A model generated the notes under the pieces. It made no database searches and was not told the origin of the DNA. It worked only from the letters and a program-made list of their open reading frames with translations. DNA of 64,000 bases from Anthoceros angustus (lineage: Eukaryota; Streptophyta; Anthocerotopsida; Anthocerotales; Anthocerotaceae): positions 1,079,478 through 1,143,477 of the forward strand of contig MU008158.1 of the NCBI GenBank assembly GCA_010909165.1, written 5' to 3'. The number at the start of each line of letters is the position of its first letter. The first letter of the stretch is position 1. Both the position numbers and the translations under genes were made by a program. Shown here piece by piece: positions 1 to 12,517 of this stretch.

Positions 1-3000
1 TTTGTTGTGGGTGCTTGGCGATGGCGCAACCATGCTTAGCTTGCAGTGTTGCGGTGACCTTTTGCTTTTCGATTCGAGGCACTTGCCTCCCTCACAAAGT
101 ATATGTTATATGAGTTGTGAATTTCGGCTAAAGGAATGAAACTAAAATAGACATTTAAATGTCCCAATGGAAATGCGGTCGGTATGTGAACGGCACCGTT
201 ATGCCATAACAAGAGATTACTTGAAGTGTAACAAGACATGCACGCCACCGAAATGGCGTGTCTGACCCGCACTGCCCGCATGCATGCGAGGCGGGTGCAT
301 GGGGTTTTGTCGGGTCATTTGAAAGCGGTCATTTATCACAAGTCATCACTCAAATCTTATCGGATCTCCGCACCACCGCCGACATCTTGGATGGCTCCTA
401 CCATGGACCAATTTTCCACGGTGCAAGTCATTTCAACAACGTGGCGAAGAAACCGATTACCGGGTGATGCAGTATCGTAATCCCGATCGCCTTCCATACT
501 TGACCCAATTAGGCGGTAAGCCACATGGTTGGCGCACTAAGTCGGTCATGTCGGCAACATGAGAATGGGCGTGAACATGGCGGTGGCGGTTGAGGAATTC
601 AACCTCCCATCTCGATCGGTGACTTGCACGCAGTGGGGGATACACCGATCACCATGGAGTTCCCACACGCCGACACGGTAAGACCACGCGATCCCGTCTC
701 ATTCCAAGCGAGTGTCCGATCCGAAGCCCATGACAAGCGGCGGCTCATTTCCACGACGCTGGACTATCGGGGCAAATGGCAATGTCTGGTCATCGGAGGC
801 GAAGGCAGCGGAAGTTTGCCGGCCGCAACACTCACCCTATACCCACCCGGTGGAATTCGCGGAGGTCAAGGAAGGAATCGCGATCGACCGGTTTGACCGT
901 CGTGTGGCGCATTGCATAATGCTTGGGGTCGGAGCTTTGTTGCGGTGGTGGGCAAGCTCGCTACATCATTGCAATGGGCCACCTTTTGTTGACCACATGG
1001 ACAACACGCACCTGATGTTTGGTGAGAAAACATGGAATGTTGTGGGTTCGAGAGTGGCCCATGGCACCGTGTGGCAACGCAAACCTCCGGGATGAGGAAG
1101 TGGAAGGAGGCGGAGGCGTTGGCAAGGTGAATGAGTTGCTATTCGGGGCTTGACGGCTCCAAGACACAAGGAATTCTTGGAACTCATTCGGACAAAGGCT
1201 ACCAGATACCGGTAGGTGGAGCGAATTGTCAAAGTCGAGGAGGAAGACATTATGCGAAGATGTCAGTTCCGGACTTAGCATGAAGGCGGCCCATTTTTTA
1301 GCCAACATACAAGGAGTGAACCAGCGGTATGTAAAGCGACCAAGGCTTGTGCCTTAGAGGAAAAAAAGGGAAACAGTCCTCGAAATTCAAGCCACCCATG
1401 GCGGATGACAAGGTATGGCAAGAGGTGCTTACATGGGCACGGGTTGAACTTGACAACATGGCAACTTTTGCCCTCCAAAGCTCAACTAAAAAGGCAAGAC
1501 TCAAGGCGGATGGCGAGGGCCTAACCAAGATGGCGTTGTGGGAAGAAGGGATGGATCTACAAGTTCCAAAGCATGGGAGGGATCCAACGGTGAGGAGCTT
1601 GAATTTGGGGCTCTCCGTCCTATGAAAACATAACCCGTAAGTGTGCGAGGTGGAGGGGTGGAAGGATTTCTCGGCGTGCAGCTAAGAAGGAGGGAAGGAA
1701 GCGGAAATATGACCGCATCGCAGGATATCACGAGATCGGACCGGCGGGGAACATGTGGCGGACGATGGCGATGATAGCGGGAGGAGGATCAAGAAGGAGG
1801 TAATGGTGTGTTTGAGGACCATATGTCAAGTGACGCGATCGATAAGACAATGCCGATGGCGAGAATGGGGATGCGAGGGGAAGATGGGCAAGAAGGGGAA
1901 AGAGAAGGGGAAGAAGAGGATGAGGAAGAGGACAATGGGGAAGAGGACGAGGAGGATGAGAGCAGGAAGCCGAGGCGAAGAAGAGGAGGGTCATGAGGAA
2001 GGCAGCGCGGAGATGGAGGTAGGTCGGTTGATGATGGAGAGTGGGATGAAATTGCACAATTCCGGGAAGAACCGAGGTCGGTGGCAAAACCGCAAGGAAG
2101 AAATTTGAGGAAAGGGGTGGCCCCACATATGGAAGTCACGATAACAAGGGCCAGGCTTCACGAAAGAGGCGTCTGGGGGAAAAGCAAGCGGTCATCGGTT
2201 TCTTGTGTAAGATTGGTGTTGATGTTGGTCACTTTCTTGTTTGATGCATCATCGTCGGTGTTTGGTGTGTTTGGTGTCATGCGGGGAGAACCCTCCATCA
2301 TAAGCCGGGATCACACGAGAAAGACGGCTAAAGCAAGGCCCCAATGTGTGTAGAAGGTCGCGAGCGGAAAAGGCCAAAGGCATAAGCATCCGGAGCGACA
2401 AAGCCGTCAAATACCCCGAGTGCGATTAGATAGCCATATGCATATGGCTTATGGTGCATGGGCCTCCTGCGCCATAAAACATGATACAACGATTTACAAA
2501 TGCTCCTGGAATTAATGCTTTCTACATGGTGTATGCCAACTATGCGGGCGACATACAAGCCCTATCAATCCTCATACATACAAATCGTCAAGATGTTTTC
2601 CGCGATACATACGCGGTGTCGGATGGGCGAAAAATAGGTGGCGGTGGCAATACCCTATGCGAAATGACACTTGTCGAGAAGCCGAACACGTTGGGGAAAT
2701 CGAAGGTGATGTAGCATCCACAAAGGCATCCGGTCCGGGTCACGCATCATGAGTGGCGTCGGGCGTGAATGTGGCTTGTGCACATAAATGAGCGCGCCCC
2801 TTCATGTCGAGCGGCAAAACCAATCCCCCAAACCACGGTCACCAACCTGTGCCCAACCCTAACCAAGCGTTACGTAATACGAATCGCTTCTACAATTTAA
2901 TTGTTTGGTTCTCGAGTACCGGGAACCGTAATTACAAAGGACATTATAATGTAACAATAGGATGGATATATGTTACAAAAAAACCCACCGGTTTTAGTAG

Positions 3001-3228
3001 TGCCACCACGCCCACCAAGGCGACGGTAGGTAGCCCCGACGGACTCGTCGCCGAAAAAATGGAAGACGGTGCCACCCGCAAACACCCAGACGGACACGTG
3101 CGCCTGCCCGCCCCACGGAGTGCAAGAGTCAAGAGGCGGTGAGAAGGGCGAAGAGACGCCCAGGGGAGGCGGAGGCCCACGGCGGCAGCCCACCCGGGCC
3201 GTGCTCGGCCAGGAGGCAAGGGTCAGCC
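1..3228. other. Repetitive intergenic DNA, no recognisable gene
   Basis: No open frame here has a domain I recognise and no splice-consistent chain is visible. Positions 1860-1995 are an almost pure purine (G/A) tract, which generates meaningless Glu/Lys/Arg-rich reading frames on the plus strand and Ser/Pro-rich ones on the minus strand. Scattered frames around 1350-1620 and 2480-2710 could be decayed retroelement sequence, but nothing specific supports this. Confidence 0.5.
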
Positions 3229-4805
3229 AACCCCTCACCCTCCGAGCCCCGAGGAAGAGGCGAATAAGGAATTGGCGGCCAAGAGGGCCAAGAGGTGAGG
3301 CTCGGGACCTCAGACTCGGGACCTAAGGGACCCGATTAGGTCCGAGAGGCCCAGCCGGACTACTCTCCCGGACTGCAGTATGGAGGTCCTTGGCGCCGAG
3401 AGATGCCCGCCCCACAACGGACTTTGGGGCCTCACCAATGGCGGCCGTAAGAGAGACACAGCGGGTCCTGCTACTCATGGACGGATACATACTCGGGGTC
3501 TCGCGACGCCAGGAAGACCTGTGGAGGTGGAAGCCACGAGGAGGCGATGGTGCTCCTCCGTGGAGCAGATGGAGGCGCCCAGAGGCGAGGAGGCGAGGAG
3601 GAAGGCGGCTCGGCCGCATCGAAGAGGAAGCGGAGGCCGAAGAGAAGTCTCGTCCATTCGACAGACGGACTAAGTTTCTTCCTGTGAGCGGTGGCGAACC
3701 TGAGGAGGCCCAAGCACGGGCGAGGATCTACGCGCCAGCGAAGGAGAGGCAAGGGGTCACTCAACCCCTCACCCTCCGAGCCCCAGGAGGAAGAGGCGAA
3801 TAAGGAATTGGCGGCCAAGAGGGCCAAGAGGTGAGGCTCGGGACCTCGGCACTCGGGACCTAAGGGACCCGATTAGGTCAGGAGCCCAGCCGGACTCGGA
3901 CTGCAGTATGGAGGTCCTTGGCGGCCGAGAGATGCCCGCCCCACAACGGACTTTGGGGCCTCACCAATGGCGGCCGTGGAAGAGACACAGCGGGTCCTGG
4001 CTACCGTCATGGACCATACATGCCTGGGGTCTCTGGACGGCCGAGAAGACCTGTGGAGGTGGAAGCCACGAGGAGGCGATGGTGCTCCTCCGGGGAGCAG
4101 ATGGAGGCGGCCAGAGGCGAGGAGGCGAGGAGGAAGGCGGCTCGGCCGCATCGAAGAGGAAGCGGGGAGGCGAAGAGAAGTCTCGTCCATTCGACAGACG
4201 GACTAAGTTTCTTCCTGTGAGCGGTGGCGAACCTGAGGAGGCCCAAGCACGGGCGAGGATCTACGCGCCAGCGAAGGAGAGGCAAGGGGTCACTCAACCC
4301 CTCACCCTCCGAGCCCCAGGAGGAAGAGGCGAATAAGGAATTGGCGGCCAAGAGGGCCAAGAGGTGAGGCTCGGGACCTCGGCACTCGGGACCTAAGGGA
4401 CCCGATTAGGTCAGGAGCCCAGCCGGACTCGGACTGCAGTATGGAGGTCCTTGGCGGCCGAGAGATGCCCGCCCCACAACGGACTTTGGGGCCTCACCAA
4501 TGGCGGCCGTGGAAGAGACACAGCGGGTCCTGGCTACCGTCATGGACCATACATGCCTGGGGTCTCTGGACGGCCGAGAAGACCTGTGGAGGTGGAAGCC
4601 ACGAGGAGGCGATGGTGCTCCTCCGGGGAGCAGATGGAGGCGGCCAGGCGAGGAGGAAGGCGGCTCTCGGCCGCATCGAAGGCCGGGAGGCCGAAGAGAA
4701 GTCTCGTCCATTCGACAGACGGACTAAGTTTCTTCACGGTGAGTACCGGTGAGCGAGCCACCAGAGGCCCAAGCAGGGGCCGAGGATCTCGCCAGCGAGG
4801 AGGAG
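3229..4805. repeat. Tandem array, three copies of a ~533 bp unit
   Basis: The same GC-rich block recurs with a period of 533-534 bp. The shared start motif AACCCCTCACCC lies at 3229, 3763 and 4296, and the shared internal motif ATGGAGGTCCTTGGCG at 3380, 3908 and 4441. Copies 2 and 3 are nearly identical over their first half. Copy 3 has a ~15 bp deletion near 4650 and fades out near 4805. Each copy can be read as Arg/Gly/Glu-rich peptide in several frames, but none looks like a conserved protein. It is probably a satellite-like expansion of a retrotransposon segment. Confidence 0.88.
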
Positions 4806-7099
4806 CGGGGAGGCGGAGACTCGCGACACAGGCGGGCGGCCGGGCAGCGAGGCTTAGTCAGGCAAGACGGAAGCGGAAGCGCAGCAAGGTCGACCGGGAT
4901 CACCATCGACGTGATCGGGCCGGTGGAGGAGATGGCTAGGGTAGCGGCCAACCTCAAGGCGCGGCGGGAGGAGGAGGAAGGCGGCGGTGAGGAGGCACTA
5001 GAGGTCAGCACCGGGAGATCGGGACCTCAGTGGTGCGTGCAGGAGGTAGAAGGCGGCAGGAGCTAGAGGACAAAGTAAGATACCTTGGGTTGCAACTCCA
5101 AGACGAGCAAAGCGGGGGTTCTCAACGAGAATCCAAGACTGAGCGAGAGATAGAACGCCTCCAGCTCCGCTGAAGACGGAGGAGAATAGGCGCGGTGCAA
5201 GGAGTTCGGTCATAGGCGCAGCGGGGAGAGTGGAGGAAGTCGAGTCGAAATGACGAGATACCGCCCCCGGAGAAGGAAGTAGCGGACCTCGAGGAAAGAG
5301 TAGACGAGGAGGAGGAAAGCATCGGAGGAGAAGCAATCGATCGCTCGTCAGGTTGCAGGAAGCAGAGGGGAGCTCAGCTCCATGGCCCGCATGGCGGGCG
5401 GGGCTGGAACAAGCAGCGGGGAGGAGGAGAGCGTCGAGCAATGCAAAGGCGGAGGTGATTTCGGAGGCCGCCTTAACGGCATCAAGAGAGTCCGCCCGCC
5501 TACGGTGAAATAACAGGCAGACGGGCAGAAGCCAGTAGGGCGACATGCCCACCGGAGCACCTTTGGAGGGAGTACCGGGTGCTCGGGTTTATGTGGAAGA
5601 GGATTCGGTCGATTCCGACCGCCTACTGCAGAGCTCCTCAAGGCTCGGAGGTCCTGCGCCACTCTAGGCGGGAGGGTGGACTTCGTAAGGGTCGAAGGAG
5701 GAGGCGAGAGAGGCGGACCAGGGACAGTGACCACACGGGAGCCCTAGGAGCGCTGTTTGACGACGGCAGCGAGGAGGAGGCGAGGAGGAGGCGAGGAGGA
5801 GGAAGGGTCGCTACACCGGAGGTAAGCACTCGGCACCCTCACATGGAAGGAAGGGAGGAGGATCTTGGGGAGGCTGCGGAAAGGCGCAACCGGCATTCGA
5901 GGGTGGGAGGGCTCGGTGGATGAGCCGTGATCGGCCCGGTGAGGAGGCGAGCCAGGAGCCTCAGGTGGACTTTGTCCGGACTCGAGGAAAGGTCCGGTGT
6001 CCCCCAGAGGAGTCTGGACTTAGAGATCCAAACTAGTGACGAGTCCAACCCCGAGGTCCGGACTCGGGAAGGTTGAGTCAGGCCCCAGGACCCCGGCAAG
6101 TCCGGACCCCGAGGTCCGGACTCGAGAAGGAGGAGGCGAGCCGGACACAGGCCGGACCCCGGAGGAAGACGGACCTAGAGGTCCGGACTCGGGAATCAGC
6201 CCGAGGTCACGAGGTCCGGACTAGGGAGTGGGGAGAGCCACCAATCACTAGCCCCATCAGGCCCACAGGCCCATTGCGAGGCCCGCGAGAAATAAGAGGA
6301 GGCGAGGAGGACTTAGTGGTGACGCAGTTGTCGAGGCGCCGGTGGCGCGGCTGAGACCCTTGGGAAGAGGAAGGGGTCCCGCCTTGCGGATCATCCGATT
6401 GGGTGCCTGCAATGGCGAGCTCGGCTTTGGGCCGGTGCTAAGAAGAAACCGAGGCCATCCTGCCCACCACCAAGCGGCGATAGGAGGAATAGGAGGATAG
6501 TAGGCGGCAGTTAGAGCTTTGGTCGGCTCAGGTGTAATAGCGCGTAGTATAAGAGGTGAAGGAAATCATCTTCTCTTGGTGTTGATGCCGCTTTCTTGCA
6601 GACCCTTGCGTCTTCTTGCTAACGTGAGTCCCGAGTCTGAGCCACGGCCCCGGAGAGGATCAAGGTCAGTGACGGACCCTAACGTGTGGTGGTGTGTGCG
6701 GGGAAGAGCGAATGGGGACCCTTGTTCCTCCAGGCGGCCCGTCGAAGCAGACCGGGCGTGTGGCCGGAGGAACTCGGGAGGCGTCTCTGAGCCGGACGGA
6801 GAGGCCCCAGTGAGCGGAGGAGGTCCTGACCTCGCGTTTTCCCAAGGTTGATAAGTGTAGTGAGAGTGGTGAGGAGGGAACGGACTAGAGGCACGAGCGC
6901 GTGAGCGATCTGGGACGTAACGGGTCCTTAAGCGTTTGGCCACGCCCGGGCCTGTTCGGTGGATGTTACGAGTAGTTAGGCGCAAAATAACGAATGTGTG
7001 TGTTATGGCCACAAGGTGAGGTGAGGTGAGAATCGAACAAAAGCGCAAAGAGCTTATCATTCTCTTGGGGAGGCGGACTCCTTACTACGACACGGGATT
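4806..7099. other. GC- and purine-rich intergenic region
   Basis: Continues from the tandem array. GAGGAGGCGAGGAGG-type purine runs are common (4960-5000, 5700-5800). No domain is recognisable. It may be LTR-retrotransposon gag or untranslated sequence, but I have no motif to prove it. Confidence 0.4.
6048..6225. repeat. Short interspersed repeats of a GAGGTCCGGACTCG motif
   Basis: The 14-base motif GAGGTCCGGACTCG, or a one-base variant, occurs at about 6052, 6110, 6178 and 6210, separated by 30-65 bp of Gly/Arg/Pro-coding-like sequence. The core TCCGGA is palindromic. A few related copies precede it around 5980-6010. Confidence 0.6.
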
Positions 7100-7735
7100 G
7101 TCTGGCGGTGTCCCAGTGGCGCCCACAACAACTTTTCTATATGGATCTCGTAATGAAGACATGTACACATGTGCTAACCTGAAGGATATGAGTATGAGGA
7201 ACACCCCAACAAAGTATGCAAATTGTTAAAGACAATATATGGATTAAAATAGATTGTTTGGTAGCTTAACATCCATGTGTTTTTGCTAGGCCAGTCTTTT
7301 GTACAGAGTGCTGCTGACAACAACATCTGCAGGCTTGTACGTGGACGCAGCTTTGTGGTCCTTGCCTTAGTCACAGATAATATCATCCTGACAACAAATA
7401 ACACAATTTTGTTAGCAGATGTTATAGATATGCTCATCAGTAAATATGAAGACATATAGTTAACGTTTTGTCTTGGAATTTAGCTTCTCCGTGTCCGATC
7501 TGAAGGCCTCTTGATTATCCTTCAGTATTAGTACATCCAAGATCTACTTCATAAGTTTAAGCTTGATCAAGCCCATCCTGCAACAACACCATCTGTTGCT
7601 GTGGCAAATAAACAAGTCTTCAACGTCCATAAACAACAGAAGAGCTGAAGGAAATGGAAAGTGTTTCTTACCGACATGCTGTTGGAAGTTTGTTGTTTGT
7701 GGCGAACAAGACGCGCCGTAGTAGAAGAACAGAGG
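7100..7735 (+). mobile_element. Decayed Ty1/copia reverse transcriptase fragment
   Basis: Degenerate plus-strand frames read in order as the copia reverse transcriptase. TTFLYG lies near 7130, a YGLK-type motif near 7230, SAADNNIC followed by a VTDNIILTTNN stretch at 7300-7400 (the usual position of the YVDD catalytic box), a YIQDLLHKFKL-like stretch near 7530, and SYRHAVGSLLFV near 7665 (the conserved YR..VGSL block). Stops and frameshifts interrupt it throughout, so it is dead. No LTRs were found beside it. The first motif is also present in the copia at 26205-41443 (near 40010), so the two may be related. Confidence 0.75.
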
Positions 7736-8352
7736 CAACGCGATCTTGGCGAAAGGGAGCCTAGTCGAGGCTCAACCCGAGGGATGGAGGCACGAAATTG
7801 ACTAGTTAAAGAGCGAAGCTTGAAAGACATGGGGGGACTAAGATAACGTGGCAGTTTCAAGAAGCTAGAGAGAGAAATCACATAATTATGATCCTTATAA
7901 TAAAAAAACTTGGTGGAAAGAGGGAATAGGGTATCAAGTAAGGCGGAGGTATCGAAATTTGAATGCCTTACGCATAAGGTGGACGATAGGTAGATAGTAT
8001 TTGAAGAGGTTTTCTAAATGCATCGATTTGACCAACGGGACAAAAAATATGTATGTGATTGGAATGGGCTGAATCATGTTAAGTGGGTAACGTGAGTGAA
8101 TCAAGACCCGTATTGCTTAACAGCGAGGTCTAAGCCCATTGTGGCGGGGGAGGAAGTTTGATGTGAAAACGCTGCAAGAGGAACCGCGAAAAGACACTGG
8201 GGAGCTGAAGTGGGCAGGGCCCTGATCACCCAGCTGATGAGCGAGCATGAACTGCTCTTGGGGACTACTTTGAAGTTCCTGTAGGACTGCCCAGGGCGTG
8301 CTACTGTAGTTCCAACTCTATATGCGCAGCCTGCGATTCCTGAAGGAGGAAG
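7736..8352. other. Intergenic region upstream of glucosidase II beta
   Basis: No gene is visible. A weak TATATG sequence lies about 40 bp before the ATG at 8353. The rest shows no clear motif. It presumably holds the promoter and 5' UTR of the downstream gene. Confidence 0.4.
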
Positions 8353-11300
8353 ATGGGGAGATCACCCCATAGCAGCATCCTTTTTTTTCTCTGTGTCGGC
8401 TTCTCTTGGACGATCCTTGGTCTTAAGGCCAATGCGAACGTGAGGGGAGTCTCGCCTGCAGGTAACCTAGCCCCATCTCACTGGCTTGATCGCTGCAGTA
8501 CGGCAAAGCTGCGTTCAAGAATTGTTCAGCTGAGTTATCATTTCAGTCACACCTGATAGGTGTTCTTGTTGAACGTAAAGGCGAATGGTTTGGCTCGTGC
8601 TTGTTGCAGATGAGAAATTCTACTCCGGCTCCGTTATCTGGTGCAAGGATGGCTCAAAGAGTTTTCCTAAGGAACGCTTGAATGACGATTTCTGTGACTG
8701 TGTCGATGGTACTGATGAGCCAGGTACACAAGTTTTGTGATTATGGGCTGCAGTAGTTTGCAGTGGTACTTGGAAGTAGCACATTGTGATCTGCTATTCT
8801 TCAGCGCACATCCACGCGGGTGATGATGAATTTCTGTCTTGACCAGGGACATCTGCTTGCCCGGATGGGAAGTTTTATTGCTTCAATAAAGGGCATTCTC
8901 CACAATTCATATTTTCATCAAGGGTGAACGACGGCATTTGCGGTGTGGCATTTCCCCTGGTTCTCTTCTTCAGCTTTTTACATCCTAACTGCCTTACGCT
9001 GGCCTCATCAACCTGCTGCATATTCATGTTACTAGCTTCATGCAGATTGTTGTGATGGGAGCGATGAGTATAATGGGCAAGTAAGGTGTGCAAATACATG
9101 CTGGGAGGCAGGAAAGTCTTCTAGAATTAAGTTGTCAAAGGAAATCAATGCGTTAAAGGATGGTCTGAGCATCAAAGCCAAAAAAGTTGAACTGGCCAAG
9201 AAATCCCGCAAGGAGAATGAGTTGGAACTGTCCAAGCTGAAGAAAGAAGAAAAGATACTTTCAGCTACTGTTAGCAAACTCAACGGTTAGTCCTCATCCG
9301 GCGTGGGTCTTGTTTCATAAAGCCTATTTTGTTAGGAAAACTATCGTACTGCTGGCTGGCATTGAGCTTGAATGTGATGTGTAGCATGCTTGGTTCAAAG
9401 GTCTTGTGAGCGTCAATTGCTGCACGTTGTGATCTGGGACTAGCAAGGACAAGAATAGGGCCTTGCCAGTGCGTGGCCAGGATCTTTGAATGAGTGATAC
9501 CCTGCGTGTGCATGAGTTGCCTTTAGAATGCTTTTGAGGTGGTAAGGTGGAGGTTGTCTAGAGTGAGTAGGATTATGATTGCAGCCTCTGGCCTGTTCCA
9601 TGACAGACATGAAACTGCTGGTGGCATGCGAGATGGTTTTGGTGGCTGCATTTTTCGGGTGGCTTTGTTGTGGTGGCCGAATTCGCAAGGCGCACCCACG
9701 ACTGAGGAGAGGATTACCTCATTAATATTGTTACGTGATCTTTGTGTTTTTGAGGAGTATGCAGACGTTCCTTCTAGATGCTTGTGATGACATGATGGTG
9801 ATGCCTTTCACAAAAGGCAGTATTTTCTTGACTTGTGCTTTGCACAGACCGCGCTGATCCAATGGGGTATGGTTAACACATGACAGTGGAAAAGGAAGCT
9901 GTAGAGGCGGCAGAGAGGCAGGCACAGCTTGAGAGAGAGAAGAAAGACAAGGAAGAGAGAGAAAGTAACGAGAGAGAGACCTCTGAAGCAGACGTCAAGT
10001 CAGATGAGGAAGAGGTAGTTTACCCTTTGCTTTTGGGCCATGCGTCTGGTGGCAAGAGTGGAGAGCAATTAGTAGGTAGACTATGAATGCATGGCTTGCT
10101 CTGAACTAGAATGTCAGCAAGGGAATTTTCTGTTCATTGAATATGCTGGGATTCCATTTTCTGACCAAATTTTCACTTGAGGCTCAGCGCCTCCACTTGT
10201 AAGGACACTTTTTAACTTGGGTATTAATATCAAGCTAGATATTATTTGATGTCACAAAGAATGCTTTGCTATTGCAGGATGATGATGATGATTTTGTCGC
10301 TGGTACTGACGAGCAGACTCTGCCTTCAACAACAGCACACGACAGTGCCTACCCAAGTCATGATGTAATAGAACTTTCCCTGTCACGACCAAATTTTGTC
10401 TTACTCCAACCAGCTGATGTGCAAAACTAGCATGTCCGAGATGTCACTTTTCATGCTCCTTGACATGCAAGGCTGCCTCAATGTCCTGAGAAAGCATTCC
10501 GTGATTCTTTTACAGCCAGATCAAGTCAAAACGACTGAGGTTGAACCAGCAGCAAGTAGCCAGACTGAAGATTTAGCAGCCGAATCCAAGGCAGATGCCG
10601 AAGCAGTTGATTTGGAGAAGTTGTCTGAGGAGGAGCTTGGCAGAGTAATAGCGTCTCGGTGGACGGGAGAAGCAACAGGTCTGGAGGGAAAAACTGAGGA
10701 AGTAGAAGACGTAGAGACAACTGAGGAGTTGGATGTTGAAGACCAGGAGGACTATGAACAGTATGACGAAGATCTCCTTGTCCAGGAAGACCATGCCCAT
10801 GAAGATGATGACCTTGACAAGTATAGTGTAGATGCATCGGATTCCGAAGAGCAGACAGGTTTGTACTGACATGCTGGTCAACAATAACAGTTGTGCATAC
10901 TTTGCAAACGTCATCGGATTCTCTGTTTTCATGTAGTTTTTTTTCCTGTTGAATCAGCCACTCAATCAGTTTGGTCCAAGATAACAGAGAGAGCCCAGGC
11001 TTTGTTGAGAGTGGTGGGACTTGCTACGGTCACGGTTGACACGTCAGGTGAGAAGGACTGACCTGTTCACATGTCCCATATGTTGTTTTCATGCTTGTAT
11101 TCTAAATGATGAGTCATTTTTTGAAGCTGCAGATGGTAATCGGATTAGAAGCCAGTATCGGGAGGCATCATCTAGGCTGTCAGATGCTCAATCACAAATC
11201 TCTGACTTGGAGAGCCGGTTGAAGCAAGATTTTGGTAATGGCCCAGGATTTGGATGTTGTTGAAGGAGTTTTGCTTTCACTGTTCTGAGGTCCTGGTGTC

Positions 11301-12335
11301 GCAGGAAAGGAAGGCGAGTTCTACCTGATGTATGGGGAATGTTATGAAACAAAGCAAAACAAGTAAGAATATTGCTGTCACAACTCTTCCAATCGCTCCT
11401 TTTCGATTATTGTGCCCCGTCACTGCTGGGTTTGTTTCACTGGGTTTTGTTGTAATGTTTGCCGTGTGCAGGTACACCTACAAAGTTTGCCCGTTTCGTC
11501 AAGCAACCCAACTTGAGGGCAGTTCAACAAGCCGATTGGGGTAACTATATTGTAGTGTTCCGTTTGCCGCCTGGTGGGTTTGGAATGTTGTTTGTCCCCG
11601 CTAAGTGAAGGAGCTTGTTTTCGTGTTTTTAAGTTCAATACCTGTTCTGGTCACAAATATTGAACTGCTAGAACGATTAAGTAGTGCGTGTACTGTCTCT
11701 GGTTATTTTGTATGGTCTGGTGAGTCATCTTCTGAGGTACCCGGCTTCATTTCTTCCTCCTTCTAACCAAGGAGCCATTGCAATCAGGTCGTGGAGTGGC
11801 TTCAAGGATGGGTATAGTTCTATGTTGTTTGACCAAGGTGACACATGCTGGAATGGACCACAGAGGAGTCTAAGGGTACTTAGATGACTTTTCCGACTCC
11901 ATTTATCAATATGTTACGCCTGCATTGGACCGATGTCGTTAGAGTGATTGTACTAGTTGCTGTGTTTATTGCGTGTTCATTCTGATCTGGGTGCAGGTCC
12001 GGCTACTTTGCGGATCCAAAACTGAGCTGCTTAATATTGACGAGCCAAGTCGTTGCGAGTAAGAGCTTGAAGTTCTGGCTTGAAGCTAGAAAGTGTTGTC
12101 TCGCTTTGTTTGCTCTGTTCTCATGGTGGGCATTGCAGATACGTTGGAGACTTGTCTACTCCTGCAGCGTGTTCTGTGGCGAAGTTGCAGGTATCCTTCC
12201 CCCTTGTTGGCTGACCTTACGGTTTAGCGGATTCAGTAGCGCTGATCATTCCGTCGGGGTTGTTATTTTTGTTAGGCACTGCAAGCTCAGCTGTTGGAGC
12301 AAACACAAGAACTGGATAGCCATGAAGAACTTTGA
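8353..12335 (+). CDS. PSL4: Glucosidase II beta subunit (ER glycoprotein quality control)
   Basis: Regulatory, non-catalytic subunit of ER glucosidase II, which trims the inner glucoses of N-glycans for the calnexin/calreticulin cycle. I place 15 exons: 8353-8461, 8610-8723, 8847-8942, 9046-9285, 9887-10014, 10278-10364, 10516-10858, 10958-11047, 11133-11234, 11305-11362, 11472-11540, 11788-11875, 11997-12058, 12139-12190 and 12276-12335. All introns are GT-AG and phases agree, giving 565 residues. Visible parts in order are a signal peptide (~1-28), two Cys-rich LDLa-like motifs ([26 protein letters not shown]), a Lys/Glu coiled coil, a long acidic stretch, and a C-terminal MRH lectin domain ([29 protein letters not shown]). 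The C-terminus is HEEL, a variant of the HDEL retrieval signal. The exon 8 start and the exon 9 start (11127 or 11133) are uncertain. No frameshift was found. Confidence 0.93.
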
Positions 12336-12517
12336 ATCAACACTCGTCAAAATTTTGGCCATATATTTTTCAACTCTGCCAAGCCACGTACAGGCGAAAA
12401 CTCTGTAGGTTGGGAGTAGGTAAAGCCAGAAGAGAGGCTGTGCTGGGACAAATAAGCAGGGTTGTAATTATTAGGTCTTCTGTAATTCAACACTTGCAGA
12501 GACCGGCGCCGTTAGCA
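12336..12517. other. Short gap between convergent genes
   Basis: Holds the 3' ends of glucosidase II beta (+) and GH3 (-). No clear polyadenylation signal is visible beyond ordinary AT-rich sequence. Confidence 0.4.

Noticed and set aside
1755-2139. Glu/Lys-rich (+) and Ser/Pro-rich (-) frames
   Set aside because: Both arise from a simple purine tract and have no support as a protein.
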